Source of the DNA: Rhodobacterales bacterium 52_120_T64
GTDB lineage: Bacteria > Pseudomonadota > Alphaproteobacteria > Rhodobacterales > Rhodobacteraceae
DNA length: 64,000 nt
Assembly: GCA_002162875.1 (NCBI GenBank)
Contig: MABA01000004.1
Coordinates: 372,001 to 436,000 of the forward strand
Direction: 5' to 3'
The position numbers were made by a program, and so were the translations under genes. The notes below the pieces were generated by a model, which did not search any database, was not told where the DNA came from, and saw nothing but the letters and a program-made list of their open reading frames with translations. This document shows, piece by piece, positions 43,162 through 51,662 of the stretch; positions within the stretch are counted from its first letter, which is position 1; every line of letters starts with the position of its first letter.

Positions 43162-44385
43162 TTATTCTTTGGTAAAGAGCGCCACCAATTCGACATGGGC
43201 GGACCAGCGGAACTGATCAACGACTTGCACCCAGTCAATGGTGTATCCGGCGTTAACCAAAATCTTGGCATCTCGGGCGAATGTGACGGGGTTGCAGGAA
43301 ACAAATACAATTCGGGGGATGCCGGCCTCGGCCAACGCTTCGCATTGGGCTTTTGCGCCGGCGCGCGGTGGGTCTAGCACCACGGCGTCGATATTCTTTA
43401 AATCTTCCCTAAGCATCGGATTGCGAAACAGGTCACGCTTTTGTGTTGTGAGAGTTTTCAACCCATCACCATTGCGCCAAGCAGTATCGAGTGCATCCAG
43501 CAACGGCGCATCGCCTTCAACTGCCAAGACTTGCGCGTGTTTAGCCAGAGGTAACGAGAACGTCCCGCATCCGGAAAATAAGTCGGCAACGTGTTTTGCT
43601 TTGCCCACAGCCTCCCGTACTGTCTTCGTTAGCGCTATCTGTCCAGCTTCTGTGGCTTGCAGAAACGCGCCAACGGGGGGCGATACTGTGATGCCGTCAA
43701 ACGTCTGAACAGGTGCTGCACGCATTGAAACTATTTCACCGTTCCAACTTAAACGCGAAAGTTTGAATTTTTCGACTAATGTGCCCAGTTCGACCATCAT
43801 CGGGCCATCTGCTTCTTTGGCGTCAACTACGTTCAATTCCGGTCCTGCAGCGGATTGTGTGACGGCAATTGTAATACCAGCTTTGCGTGATGCTCCGATC
43901 TTGGTCAACGCCTCCAATGCGGGCATGGTGGCTATTAGGTCGGGGTGCAGCAGTTTGCATGAAGGGATCGCCACCACAGCGTCCGAAGCCCGCCCGTGAA
44001 ATCCGATTAGCACACCTTTTTTTGTACGCTGCGCGGCAAACGTCGCGCGCCTTCGTGATTGCGCTGGCGAGGTGATGATATCGCGAAAATCAGCCGTCAT
44101 ATCATGCGCAGCCAGGGCATTGCGTACAACGTCTGTTTTCCAGTCCGCCATAAACGCGTCGGAGGCATGTTGCATCGAACATCCTCCACAGGTTTTGAAG
44201 TGCGGGCAGGGTGCCTTTACACGATCACCAGATGGCTCGACGATGCGGGGTTTGGGGATGCGATTACCATCGATATCCCCTTCCACCAGCTCGTTTGGTA
44301 AAGCAAACGGGATATAGAGAGGGCCATCTGGACCAGCTGTAATTCCGTCACCTTGAATGCTTAGATGTTTGATCTTGTAAGACAT
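43162..44385 (-). CDS. 23S rRNA (uracil-5-)-methyltransferase RumA/RlmD-like
   Basis: A 407-residue SAM-dependent RNA methyltransferase. The N-terminal iron-sulfur site is CPHFKTCGGCSMQH (about 60-73). The SAM-binding fold has DLFSGCGTFSLPLA near 270. The catalytic region has DPPRAGAKAQ and the nucleophilic cysteine in IVFVSCNPVTFARD. It methylates uridine C5 in rRNA or tRNA; which position (RlmD, RlmC or TrmA type) cannot be decided here. It stands alone, 107 bases from Mrp on the same strand. Confidence 0.9.
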   Translation of the reverse strand: MSYKIKHLSIQGDGITAGPDGPLYIPFALPNELVEGDIDGNRIPKPRIVEPSGDRVKAPCPHFKTCGGCSMQHASDAFMADWKTDVVRNALAAHDMTADFRDIITSPAQSRRRATFAAQRTKKGVLIGFHGRASDAVVAIPSCKLLHPDLIATMPALEALTKIGASRKAGITIAVTQSAAGPELNVVDAKEADGPMMVELGTLVEKFKLSRLSWNGEIVSMRAAPVQTFDGITVSPPVGAFLQATEAGQIALTKTVREAVGKAKHVADLFSGCGTFSLPLAKHAQVLAVEGDAPLLDALDTAWRNGDGLKTLTTQKRDLFRNPMLREDLKNIDAVVLDPPRAGAKAQCEALAEAGIPRIVFVSCNPVTFARDAKILVNAGYTIDWVQVVDQFRWSAHVELVALFTKE

Positions 44386-44492
44386 TTTTAACTCTTGTGA
44401 CTCAAATTGTAATTGACGTTCGGCGTATGTGGCTTGATTGCCCGATATTGTTCACGCGCGTTATATCGTTGCAAGACCACCGCCTTCTAACG

Positions 44493-45566
44493 TCAAATAA
44501 TCGCGTCTGCAATCAGCTTGCGGGCTATATCGCGAAAAGCGTTGGCAGGTTTGCTGTTAGGATCACACACCACAATCGGTGCGCCGGTATCCGCCGCTGT
44601 GCGAATGCTGATATCTAGTGGCACTTCGCCAAGGAAGTTAATGCCTTTATTGCTGGCTTCGGTTTTGGCACCGCCGTGCCCGAAGATATGCTCTTCATGG
44701 CCACATTCTGAACAAATATGTGTAGACATATTTTCGATCATACCCAGCACTGATGTGTTTGTTTTCTTAAACATATCCATGGCTTTGCGGGCATCAAGTA
44801 ATGCAATATCTTGCGGTGTAGATACAACAATTGCCCCTGCAATTTCCGTTTTCTGCGCAAGCGTCAACTGTACGTCACCAGTGCCCGGTGGAAGGTCGAT
44901 TAGCAATAGGTCCAGCTCGCCCCATTGAACCTGGTTGAGCATTTGCTGCAAAGCGCCCATCAACATAGGGCCACGCCAAACAACGGCTTCGTCTTCCTTC
45001 ATCATTAGGCCCATCGACATCATCGTGACACCGTGGTTTGTAAGTGGAATTATCAATTTGCCGTCAGGCGATTTCGGGCGATCAGAAATGCCCATCATAC
45101 GTGGTTGCGAGGGGCCGTAGATATCTGCATCAAGCAACCCTACTTTCAGGCCTTCGGCGGCTAAAGCCACCGCGAGATTAGCAGCAACCGTAGATTTACC
45201 TACACCACCTTTACCAGATGCAATTGCTACGATTTGGTTAACACCCCGAATGCTTTGCGGGCCGGCTGGGGCTGCGCGCTTTTTTGCGCCTCCGCCAAGA
45301 TTTGGTGGAGCGGAAGGGCTGGAGTGAGCCGTTAGCAAAGCGGAAACCTTATCAACGCCCGCCAATGCTTCGAGTTTTTCGACTGCGGTTGCGCGGATCG
45401 CTTCCATAGCCACACCTTGAACCGTTTCCACCTCCATAACGAAGCGAACGTCACCACCTTCAACAGTTAGGGCGCGAACAATATCGGCGCTTACGATGTC
45501 TTTCTTGCTAAACGGATCTGCGATTGTACGAAGAACGTCTAGTATTTGCTCGCGTGTGATGGTCAT
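44493..45566 (-). CDS. apbC: Mrp/NBP35-family P-loop ATPase, iron-sulfur cluster carrier
   Basis: A 357-residue protein. A MIP18-like domain lies at residues 1-80, and a P-loop ATPase domain has IASGKGGVGKSTVAANLAVALA (deviant Walker A) near 115. The cluster-binding CxxC is in HICSECGHEEHIFG. It transfers 4Fe-4S clusters to target enzymes such as dehydratases. I start at ATG 45566; the open frame continues upstream to 45794 but that part looks non-coding. Confidence 0.92.
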   Translation of the reverse strand: MTITREQILDVLRTIADPFSKKDIVSADIVRALTVEGGDVRFVMEVETVQGVAMEAIRATAVEKLEALAGVDKVSALLTAHSSPSAPPNLGGGAKKRAAPAGPQSIRGVNQIVAIASGKGGVGKSTVAANLAVALAAEGLKVGLLDADIYGPSQPRMMGISDRPKSPDGKLIIPLTNHGVTMMSMGLMMKEDEAVVWRGPMLMGALQQMLNQVQWGELDLLLIDLPPGTGDVQLTLAQKTEIAGAIVVSTPQDIALLDARKAMDMFKKTNTSVLGMIENMSTHICSECGHEEHIFGHGGAKTEASNKGINFLGEVPLDISIRTAADTGAPIVVCDPNSKPANAFRDIARKLIADAII

Positions 45567-45761
45567 TTTCAGGTTCCAGATGGGTGTATTGTTTACGTTG
45601 CCCCTAACATGCGCATTCATAAAGCTTAGGCAAGTGGTTCTATGAAAAAAGGCTTTGGAACATGGTGGAATTTGTCCGAGTATCTCGGGTTTTGTAAGTC
45701 GTGGGGAATCACTGGTCCGTCTCAAGGGACTTTTCAGTTGGCTGGTTTTGTGAATTTTCCG

Positions 45762-45811
45762 ACAAATGGAACAAATTTGAACAAAACGAAACAAAAGTGT
45801 TTGCGTTTTGT
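45762..45811 (+). promoter_or_regulatory. Helically phased ACAAA repeats upstream of phnD
   Basis: ACAAA begins at 45762, 45771, 45781 and 45791 (spacings 9, 10, 10), and its complement TTTGT lies at 45807-45811. The last three copies are all preceded by A. The cluster ends about 50 bases before the phnD start, where a promoter is expected. It could be an activator array or a curved A-tract. It does not look like the CTGTCAT repeats of a Pho box. Confidence 0.4.
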
Positions 45812-45862
45812 TAATGAATCGTTCCTAATCCGCCCAGGGAATTCAACAGGGAGGATATAAAA

Positions 45863-46834
45863 ATGAAAACCAAGTATTTATTGAGCGTTGCTGCTGTGGC
45901 GCTGGTTTCAAGCTTCGGGGTTGCACAAGCGCAGGAAGATTGCCCGCGCGGTACGTTAGACGACCGTTATTGTGACCGTAATGGTGACCTTTTGGCGGAT
46001 GCGCCGACCGATCCAGCCGAATGGGTTAATCCAGACACGCTAATTTTTGCGTTTACTCCGGTTGAAGATCCGGCTGTTTATAAAAGCGCATGGTCGGATT
46101 TCCTTGACCACATGGAAGAAGTAACCGGCAAAGATATTGTGTTCTTCCCTGTTCAGTCAAACGCAGCACAGATCGAGGCTATGCGCTCCGGTCGTCTTCA
46201 CATTGCTGGTTTCAACACCGGTTCCAACCCACTGGCTGTTAATTGTGCGGGCTTTAACCCGTTTACAATTATGGCGGCACTTGACGGTAGCTTCGGCTAC
46301 GAGATGGAAATTTTAACGTACCCTGGTTCAGGAATTGAAAGTGTTGGAGACATCAAAGGTGGTGTTCTTGCGTTCACTTCGCCAACTTCGAATTCTGGTT
46401 TCAAGGCGCCATCCGCCATCTTGAAGGGCGATTTCGATATGTTGCCTGATCGTGACTTCGAACCTGCATTCTCGGGTAAGCATGACAACTCTATTATGGG
46501 CGTTGCCAACAAAGATTACCCAGCGGCGTCTATAGCCAATTCGGTGCTTCACCGCATGGTCAGCCGTGGAGTGGTTAATGCGGAGGACGTGATTTCGATC
46601 TATAAATCGCAGACATTCCCAACAACGGGTTATGGTACCGCGCACAACCTCGATCCAGAATTAGCTGCTAAAATCCGTGATGCGTTCTTCTCATTTGATT
46701 GGGAAGGTACAACGCTTCAGGAAGAGTTCGGGAAATCCAACGAAGGTCAGTTCCTAGAAATGACTTATCAGGAATTCTGGGACGTTATCCGCAAGATCGA
46801 TACGGCAAATGGCGTATCCTACGCATGCGAATAA
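45863..46834 (+). CDS. phnD: Phosphonate-type ABC transporter substrate-binding protein
   Basis: A 323-residue periplasmic protein with signal peptide (YLLSVAAVALVSSFGVAQA, cut near residue 23). PhnD-family features: FAFTPVEDPAVYKSAWSDFLDHMEEVTGK, IEAMRSGRLHIAGFNTGS and IKGGVLAFTSPTSNSGFKAPSAIL. A 12-bp hairpin follows. With PhnC and two PhnE permeases it forms an importer for phosphonates or related esters. No C-P lyase or phosphonatase genes are in view, so the ligand is uncertain. Confidence 0.9.
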   Translation: MKTKYLLSVAAVALVSSFGVAQAQEDCPRGTLDDRYCDRNGDLLADAPTDPAEWVNPDTLIFAFTPVEDPAVYKSAWSDFLDHMEEVTGKDIVFFPVQSNAAQIEAMRSGRLHIAGFNTGSNPLAVNCAGFNPFTIMAALDGSFGYEMEILTYPGSGIESVGDIKGGVLAFTSPTSNSGFKAPSAILKGDFDMLPDRDFEPAFSGKHDNSIMGVANKDYPAASIANSVLHRMVSRGVVNAEDVISIYKSQTFPTTGYGTAHNLDPELAAKIRDAFFSFDWEGTTLQEEFGKSNEGQFLEMTYQEFWDVIRKIDTANGVSYACE

Positions 46835-46852
46835 TACATAAATAGTCTACTG

Positions 46853-46887
46853 GTGCCCGCGCATGGGAATGCGCGGGCACTTTCTTT
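46853..46887 (+). terminator. Strong hairpin between phnD and phnC
   Basis: GTGCCCGCGCAT (46853-46864) pairs perfectly with ATGCGCGGGCAC (46869-46880) around a GGGA loop, followed by TTTCTTT. It looks like an intrinsic terminator or attenuator that raises PhnD expression over the membrane subunits. Confidence 0.8.
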
Positions 46888-46906
46888 GGGGTTAGGGTCT
46901 GAATAG

Positions 46907-47695
46907 ATGTTGAAGTTAGAAAAACTCACGAAAACTTACAAAACCGGAGACAAGGCGCTTAGCGACGTCGATCTGGAGGTGGCCAAAGGGCAGGTTATTG
47001 CGCTTATCGGACCATCCGGTGCTGGGAAAAGCACGCTGATCCGTTGTATTAACCGTCTTGTAGATCCGACGAGTGGCACAGCCACTTTGGATGGTATAGA
47101 TCTAACTGCGCTAGGTTCGGCCGGGTTGCGTCGCGAGCGCCGGCGTATGGGTATGATTTTTCAGGAATATGCGCTTGTTGAACGCCTGACTGTAATGGAA
47201 AACGTTCTGTCTGGGCGTTTGGGATATGTTGGTTTCTGGCGTAGTTTCCTGCGAAAATTCCCACAAAGTGATGTGGACGAGGCATATCGCTTGCTGGACC
47301 GCGTCGGCCTGCTACACATGGCAGATAAACGTGCTGACGAGCTTTCCGGCGGCCAGCGCCAGCGTGTCGGTATCTGCCGCGCTTTGATCCAAAATCCTGC
47401 GTTGTTGTTGGTGGATGAGCCAACAGCCTCGCTTGATCCAAAAACCTCGCGCGAGATAATGCGCTTGATCGTCGAGATGTGTAAGGAACGCGGTTTGGCC
47501 GCGATCATTAACATCCACGACGTTAATCTCGCGCAGATGTTCGTGCAGCGAGTTGTTGCTTTGAACTTGGGCGAGATTATTTTTGACGGTGGCCCGACGG
47601 AATTAACACCTGACGTGCTGACCCGTATTTACGGCGAAGAAGACTGGGAAGCCACGATCGAGACTGTAGATGACGATGCGGAGGGCGGCGAGTGA
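46907..47695 (+). CDS. phnC: Phosphonate-type ABC transporter ATP-binding protein
   Basis: A 262-residue ABC ATPase. Walker [10 protein letters not shown] near 32, Q-loop [18 protein letters not shown], signature [16 protein letters not shown] near 146, Walker [14 protein letters not shown]. The insertion [10 protein letters not shown] near 105 is typical of PhnC. It follows the phnD hairpin and its stop overlaps the next gene's GTG start (GTGA). Confidence 0.94.
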   Translation: MLKLEKLTKTYKTGDKALSDVDLEVAKGQVIALIGPSGAGKSTLIRCINRLVDPTSGTATLDGIDLTALGSAGLRRERRRMGMIFQEYALVERLTVMENVLSGRLGYVGFWRSFLRKFPQSDVDEAYRLLDRVGLLHMADKRADELSGGQRQRVGICRALIQNPALLLVDEPTASLDPKTSREIMRLIVEMCKERGLAAIINIHDVNLAQMFVQRVVALNLGEIIFDGGPTELTPDVLTRIYGEEDWEATIETVDDDAEGGE

Positions 47696-48504
47696 ATGTG
47701 ACGCTTGAAACCCAAATCGGAACACCTTGGAAAAAACCACCGTTTATCAAGAACTCCACCCTGCGGTGGGGATTATTAATTATCGCCGTGGTGTATTTCT
47801 TCATGGCGCTCGGTTCTATGGATGTGAACTGGAACCGTGTTTATCAAGGGTTGGAGCGGGGCCGTAGGTTTGTCGCGGCTTTTTTGCACCCTGATTTCGG
47901 GTCGCGGGCTTCCGACATCAAAGAAGGTATGATGGAAAGCGTGATCATGACGGTAACATCGACCGTCGTCGGTATTGCGATCTCGATCCCGATTGCATTG
48001 GGTGCTGCGCGCAACATTGCGCCTTTGCCTGTTTATCTGGTTTGCCGTTTTATAATTTCGATATCGCGCGCGTTGAACGAAATCATCGTGGCTATCCTGT
48101 TCGTCGCGATCTTCGGGTTCGGCCCACTTGCTGGCTTTCTAACGCTTAGCTTTGCGACGATCGGATTCCTTGCCAAACTTCTAGCTGAAGAGATCGAGGA
48201 CATGAATAAGGTTCAAGCGGAGGCGGTTAAAGCGACGGGTTCAAGTTGGCTTCAGTGGATCAATTTCGGGGTGCAACCTCAAATCATGCCTCGCCTAATT
48301 GGTTTGTCGATCTACCGTCTAGACATCAACTTCCGTGAATCAGCCGTTCTTGGGCTGGTTGGTGCAGGTGGTATTGGCGCGACGCTTAATACTGCGTTTG
48401 ACCGCTACGAGTTTGACACCGTGGCCGCCATTCTGTTGATCATCATCGTTGTCGTCATGGTGCTTGAGTATCTCTCGGGTATTATCAGAGCGAGGGTTCA
48501 GTAA
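47692..48504 (+). CDS. phnE: Phosphonate-type ABC transporter permease, first copy
   Basis: A 270-residue inner-membrane permease with about six hydrophobic segments and the EAA-like loop [26 protein letters not shown]-type sequence near 175-200. [15 protein letters not shown] near 223 is the PhnE signature. The start is GTG at 47692, overlapping the phnC stop. A second permease gene follows immediately, so the transporter is a heterodimer. Confidence 0.92.
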   Translation: MNVTLETQIGTPWKKPPFIKNSTLRWGLLIIAVVYFFMALGSMDVNWNRVYQGLERGRRFVAAFLHPDFGSRASDIKEGMMESVIMTVTSTVVGIAISIPIALGAARNIAPLPVYLVCRFIISISRALNEIIVAILFVAIFGFGPLAGFLTLSFATIGFLAKLLAEEIEDMNKVQAEAVKATGSSWLQWINFGVQPQIMPRLIGLSIYRLDINFRESAVLGLVGAGGIGATLNTAFDRYEFDTVAAILLIIIVVVMVLEYLSGIIRARVQ

Positions 48505-49319
48505 TGCCTATAAATGATAGAAACGGTGTAAAAGTCTGGCAAGTCCGTGATCGCAACAACCAACTTATTCGTTGGGCTATGTGGATGGCCGCAGGGATTA
48601 TCTTCTACGTAAGCTGGATGAAAATATCTGACCAGACCACTTGGTTCTTCGTTTATGACGCGCCACGCATTGCGGCAGATATTGGCGGGCGGGCATTGCC
48701 GCCGCGTTGGGGCTATATTTCGCAGTTGGGTAAACCTATTTGGGATACTCTGAACATTGCCACGTTGGGCACAGTGTTCGCCCTTATGATGGCCGTTCCA
48801 ATCGCCTTTCTGGCGGCGCGAAACACCACACCCAGCAAACTGTTTATTCGACCGATTGCTCTTTTGGTTATTGTATCAACACGCTCAATCAATTCGCTGA
48901 TCTGGGCGTTGTTGCTGGTGTCGATCATTGGTCCCGGGGTTTTTGCCGGAATGATAGCTATTTCAATCCGATCTATCGGGTTTTGTGCAAAACTGTTGTA
49001 CGAAGCCATTGAAGAGATTGACGAAACTCAAGTGGAGGCAATCACGGCAACTGGCGCTACGCGTTGGCAAGTTATGGTTTACGGTATCGTTCCCCAGATT
49101 TTGCCTGCCTTCGCCGGTATCGCTGTGTTCCGCTGGGACATCAACATTCGCGAATCCACGGTGCTGGGTCTTGTGGGTGCGGGCGGCATCGGTTTGCAGT
49201 TGCAATCATCGTTGAACACGCTGGCGTGGCCTCAAGTATCGCTAATACTTGCCGTAATTCTTGTAGCCGTTGTTATAGGTGAGTTTATTTCGGCCAAAGT
49301 TCGTGGTGCGATAATTTAG
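48504..49319 (+). CDS. phnE: Phosphonate-type ABC transporter permease, second copy
   Basis: A 271-residue permease homologous to the preceding one. It has the coupling loop EEIDETQVEAITATGATRWQVMVYGIVPQILP and the [21 protein letters not shown] signature. An unusually polar N-terminus (KVWQVRDRNNQLIRW) precedes the first helix. Its ATG overlaps the previous stop (TAATG). Confidence 0.92.
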   Translation: MPINDRNGVKVWQVRDRNNQLIRWAMWMAAGIIFYVSWMKISDQTTWFFVYDAPRIAADIGGRALPPRWGYISQLGKPIWDTLNIATLGTVFALMMAVPIAFLAARNTTPSKLFIRPIALLVIVSTRSINSLIWALLLVSIIGPGVFAGMIAISIRSIGFCAKLLYEAIEEIDETQVEAITATGATRWQVMVYGIVPQILPAFAGIAVFRWDINIRESTVLGLVGAGGIGLQLQSSLNTLAWPQVSLILAVILVAVVIGEFISAKVRGAII

Positions 49320-49327
49320 GATTAATC

Positions 49328-50227
49328 ATGGTGTTTGATGCTGATTGGGCCTTTGCCCAATACGAAAAAGTGCGGGAAGCTTTGCCTACAGCGAATTTTC
49401 CCGCGCGCTCTACCCACATTTCCAATATTGGTGAAGTGGCCGACCAGTTCGACGTTTTTCTGCTAGACGCGTTCGGCGTTCTGAATGTTGGCAATACGGT
49501 TATTGACGGGGCTCCGGAACGGGTGGCTGCATTGCAGGCTGCCGGCAAGAAGGTGCTTGTTCTGACCAACGGCGCGTCTTTGCCGCCTAAGGTTTCGCTG
49601 GTGAAATACCGAAAGTTCGGTTTTGATTTTAAGCAGTCCGACGTGATAGCCAGTCGCGACGCGTTAAGCGTCGGGCTGACAGGACGTCCTGAGAAACTTT
49701 GGGGTGTTATGGCGTTGGAGCAATCCAAACTGGAAGACTTTCCAGTGCCGTGCGTGAGGCTGGCACTGAACCCCGACCTTTATGACCAAGTCGAGGGGTT
49801 TATCCTTCTAGGCAGCGCCACTTGGACAGAGGCGCATCAGGATATGATGATATCCAGCCTCAAACGTAGTCCGCGCCCAGTGATGGTCGCCAACCCTGAC
49901 ATCGTGGCGCCACGTGAAACGGGATTGTCGTTAGAGCCGGGCTGGTATGCGCACGACCTAAGTCACCGCACGAACATCAGACCTGAGTTCTTCGGCAAAC
50001 CGTTTAACAATGTCTTTGATTTGGCTTTGGCACAGGTTAACCCGTCCATACCACGTGAGCGGATCGCAATGGTCGGCGATACGCTTCACACCGATGTGCT
50101 GGGCGGGGCTTCGGTTGGCGTGAAAACGATATTGATCACAGACTATGGATTGTTTGCTGGCAAGGACGTCGCTGGATACATAAAAAACAGTGGTATTGTG
50201 CCTGACTGGATTTCCACGCACACCTAA
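49328..50227 (+). CDS. HAD-superfamily subclass IIA hydrolase (NagD/PGP-like)
   Basis: A 299-residue phosphatase-like protein. The family nucleophile motif appears as FLLDAFGVLNVG, with the capping-domain threonine region VLTNGASLPP and the C-terminal metal site MVGDTLHTDVLGG. This Rhodobacteraceae-type HAD group often has DxFGVL at motif I. It starts 8 bases after the permease gene, so it may dephosphorylate a product of the imported compound; substrate unknown. Confidence 0.85.
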   Translation: MVFDADWAFAQYEKVREALPTANFPARSTHISNIGEVADQFDVFLLDAFGVLNVGNTVIDGAPERVAALQAAGKKVLVLTNGASLPPKVSLVKYRKFGFDFKQSDVIASRDALSVGLTGRPEKLWGVMALEQSKLEDFPVPCVRLALNPDLYDQVEGFILLGSATWTEAHQDMMISSLKRSPRPVMVANPDIVAPRETGLSLEPGWYAHDLSHRTNIRPEFFGKPFNNVFDLALAQVNPSIPRERIAMVGDTLHTDVLGGASVGVKTILITDYGLFAGKDVAGYIKNSGIVPDWISTHT

Positions 50228-50323
50228 AATACGCCGTGTAACATTGTGAATTTACCCATTGGCAAGCAAACATATTTTTGAGAAAGTGCACGGGAAATTA
50301 CCCCTAATACAGGAGGCAGCGCT

Positions 50324-51187
50324 ATGCGTTTCGAGTCGCCAGACACAATAGAGCAAGCAATCGGGCTGTTAAACACATGCGAAGGAACTTCGCGCGTGTT
50401 GGCAGGCGGTACGGATGTTTTGGTTCAACTGCGCTTGGCGCTGGTGGAGCCAGAGCTGATCGTCGACATCAAACATATCGCCGGAATGCGGGATATCACT
50501 GCCGAAGATGGCGGGTTCCGCATCGGGGCCGCCGTTTCCGGTGCCGAGATGGGCGAACACGCCGATCTAGTTGCACTTTGGCCGGGCGTTGTCGAAGCGA
50601 TGGAGCTAATCGGTTCCACGCAAGTTCAAGGCCGCGCAACGCTTGCCGGAAACCTTTGTAATGCGTCACCAGCTGCCGACAGCGTGCCTGCTATGGTCGC
50701 GGCCAACGCTGTTGCAACAATTGTTGGACCGAACGGAACACGTGAATGTCCCGTGGCCGATATTCCTGTTAGTCCGAGCAAAACGTCACTGACTAAAGGC
50801 GAGGTTATCACTTCGATCTACCTGCCAGCGCGGCCGGATAACTCGGGCGATGCGTACCTGCGGTTTATCCCTAGAACGGAGATGGACATCGCGGTTTCCT
50901 CCGCGGGTGTCAGTTTGACGATTAATTGCGACGGCGTCGTAACACAAGCCCGCGTGTCGCTTGGGGCTGTGGCGCCGACTGTATTGGTGGTCGAGGACGC
51001 CTCAAGCGCGATCATTGGAACAAAATTGGAGGACGCTGCGATTGCCACGCTGCAAGCGGCCTGTTCTGCGGCATGTAACCCGATTGATGACAAACGTGGA
51101 ACGGTCGAGTTCCGCACCAAAACCGCAGGCGTAATGGCAAAGCGGGCAGCGCTAATTGCCTATAGCCGTGCAGGAGGTTCGAAATGA
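50324..51187 (+). CDS. Molybdenum hydroxylase FAD-binding subunit (CoxM/XdhB type)
   Basis: A 287-residue flavoprotein subunit. FAD-binding loops are AGGTDVLVQLRL near 27 and ATLAGNLCNASPAADS near 105, and a C-terminal CO_deh_flav_C domain follows. A GGAGG site precedes the ATG. It passes electrons from the iron-sulfur subunit to FAD. The stop overlaps the next gene (ATGA). Confidence 0.92.
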   Translation: MRFESPDTIEQAIGLLNTCEGTSRVLAGGTDVLVQLRLALVEPELIVDIKHIAGMRDITAEDGGFRIGAAVSGAEMGEHADLVALWPGVVEAMELIGSTQVQGRATLAGNLCNASPAADSVPAMVAANAVATIVGPNGTRECPVADIPVSPSKTSLTKGEVITSIYLPARPDNSGDAYLRFIPRTEMDIAVSSAGVSLTINCDGVVTQARVSLGAVAPTVLVVEDASSAIIGTKLEDAAIATLQAACSAACNPIDDKRGTVEFRTKTAGVMAKRAALIAYSRAGGSK

Positions 51188-51660
51188 GCAAGATACATGT
51201 ATCCACATCGATTAATGGCGATGCAGTCGAGTATTTGTGTGAACCAGAAGAAACACTGCTAGATGTTCTACGTAATCGTGTCGGTCTTACCGGCGCGAAA
51301 GAGGGTTGCGGTTCAGGTGACTGCGGCGCGTGTTCGGTGGCACTGGATGGACGTCTAGTCTGTTCATGTTTGGTGTTAGCTGCTGAAGCTGAAGGCAAAA
51401 CTGTGTCTACAGTTGAGGGCATCGCCGAGGGCGAAAACCTACATGTGTTACAACAAAAACTTCTAGATCATGCAGCGCTGCAATGTGGTATTTGCACACC
51501 GGGTATTCTGATCGCGTCCAAGGCGTTGCTGGAAAAGAACCCTGACCCGACAGAGACCGAAGTTCGGTATTGGCTGGCGGGAAACCTGTGTCGTTGCACA
51601 GGATACGACAAAATTATTCGAGCGGTTATGGATGCCGCGGCTGAAATGCGGGGGGCCTGA
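51184..51660 (+). CDS. Molybdenum hydroxylase 2Fe-2S subunit (CoxS type)
   Basis: A 158-residue subunit with two 2Fe-2S sites: an N-terminal plant-type ferredoxin site (GCGSGDCGACSVALDG...CSC) and a C-terminal helical site (CGICTPGI and CRCTGY). It links the molybdenum subunit to the flavin subunit. It sits between them with a 4-base overlap and a 2-base gap. Confidence 0.95.
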   Translation: MSKIHVSTSINGDAVEYLCEPEETLLDVLRNRVGLTGAKEGCGSGDCGACSVALDGRLVCSCLVLAAEAEGKTVSTVEGIAEGENLHVLQQKLLDHAALQCGICTPGILIASKALLEKNPDPTETEVRYWLAGNLCRCTGYDKIIRAVMDAAAEMRGA

Positions 51661-51662
51661 TT

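Noticed and set aside
45567-45794. N-terminal extension of the Mrp protein
   Set aside because: The extra 76 residues are low-quality coding sequence, and ATG 45566 starts the conserved MIP18-like domain.
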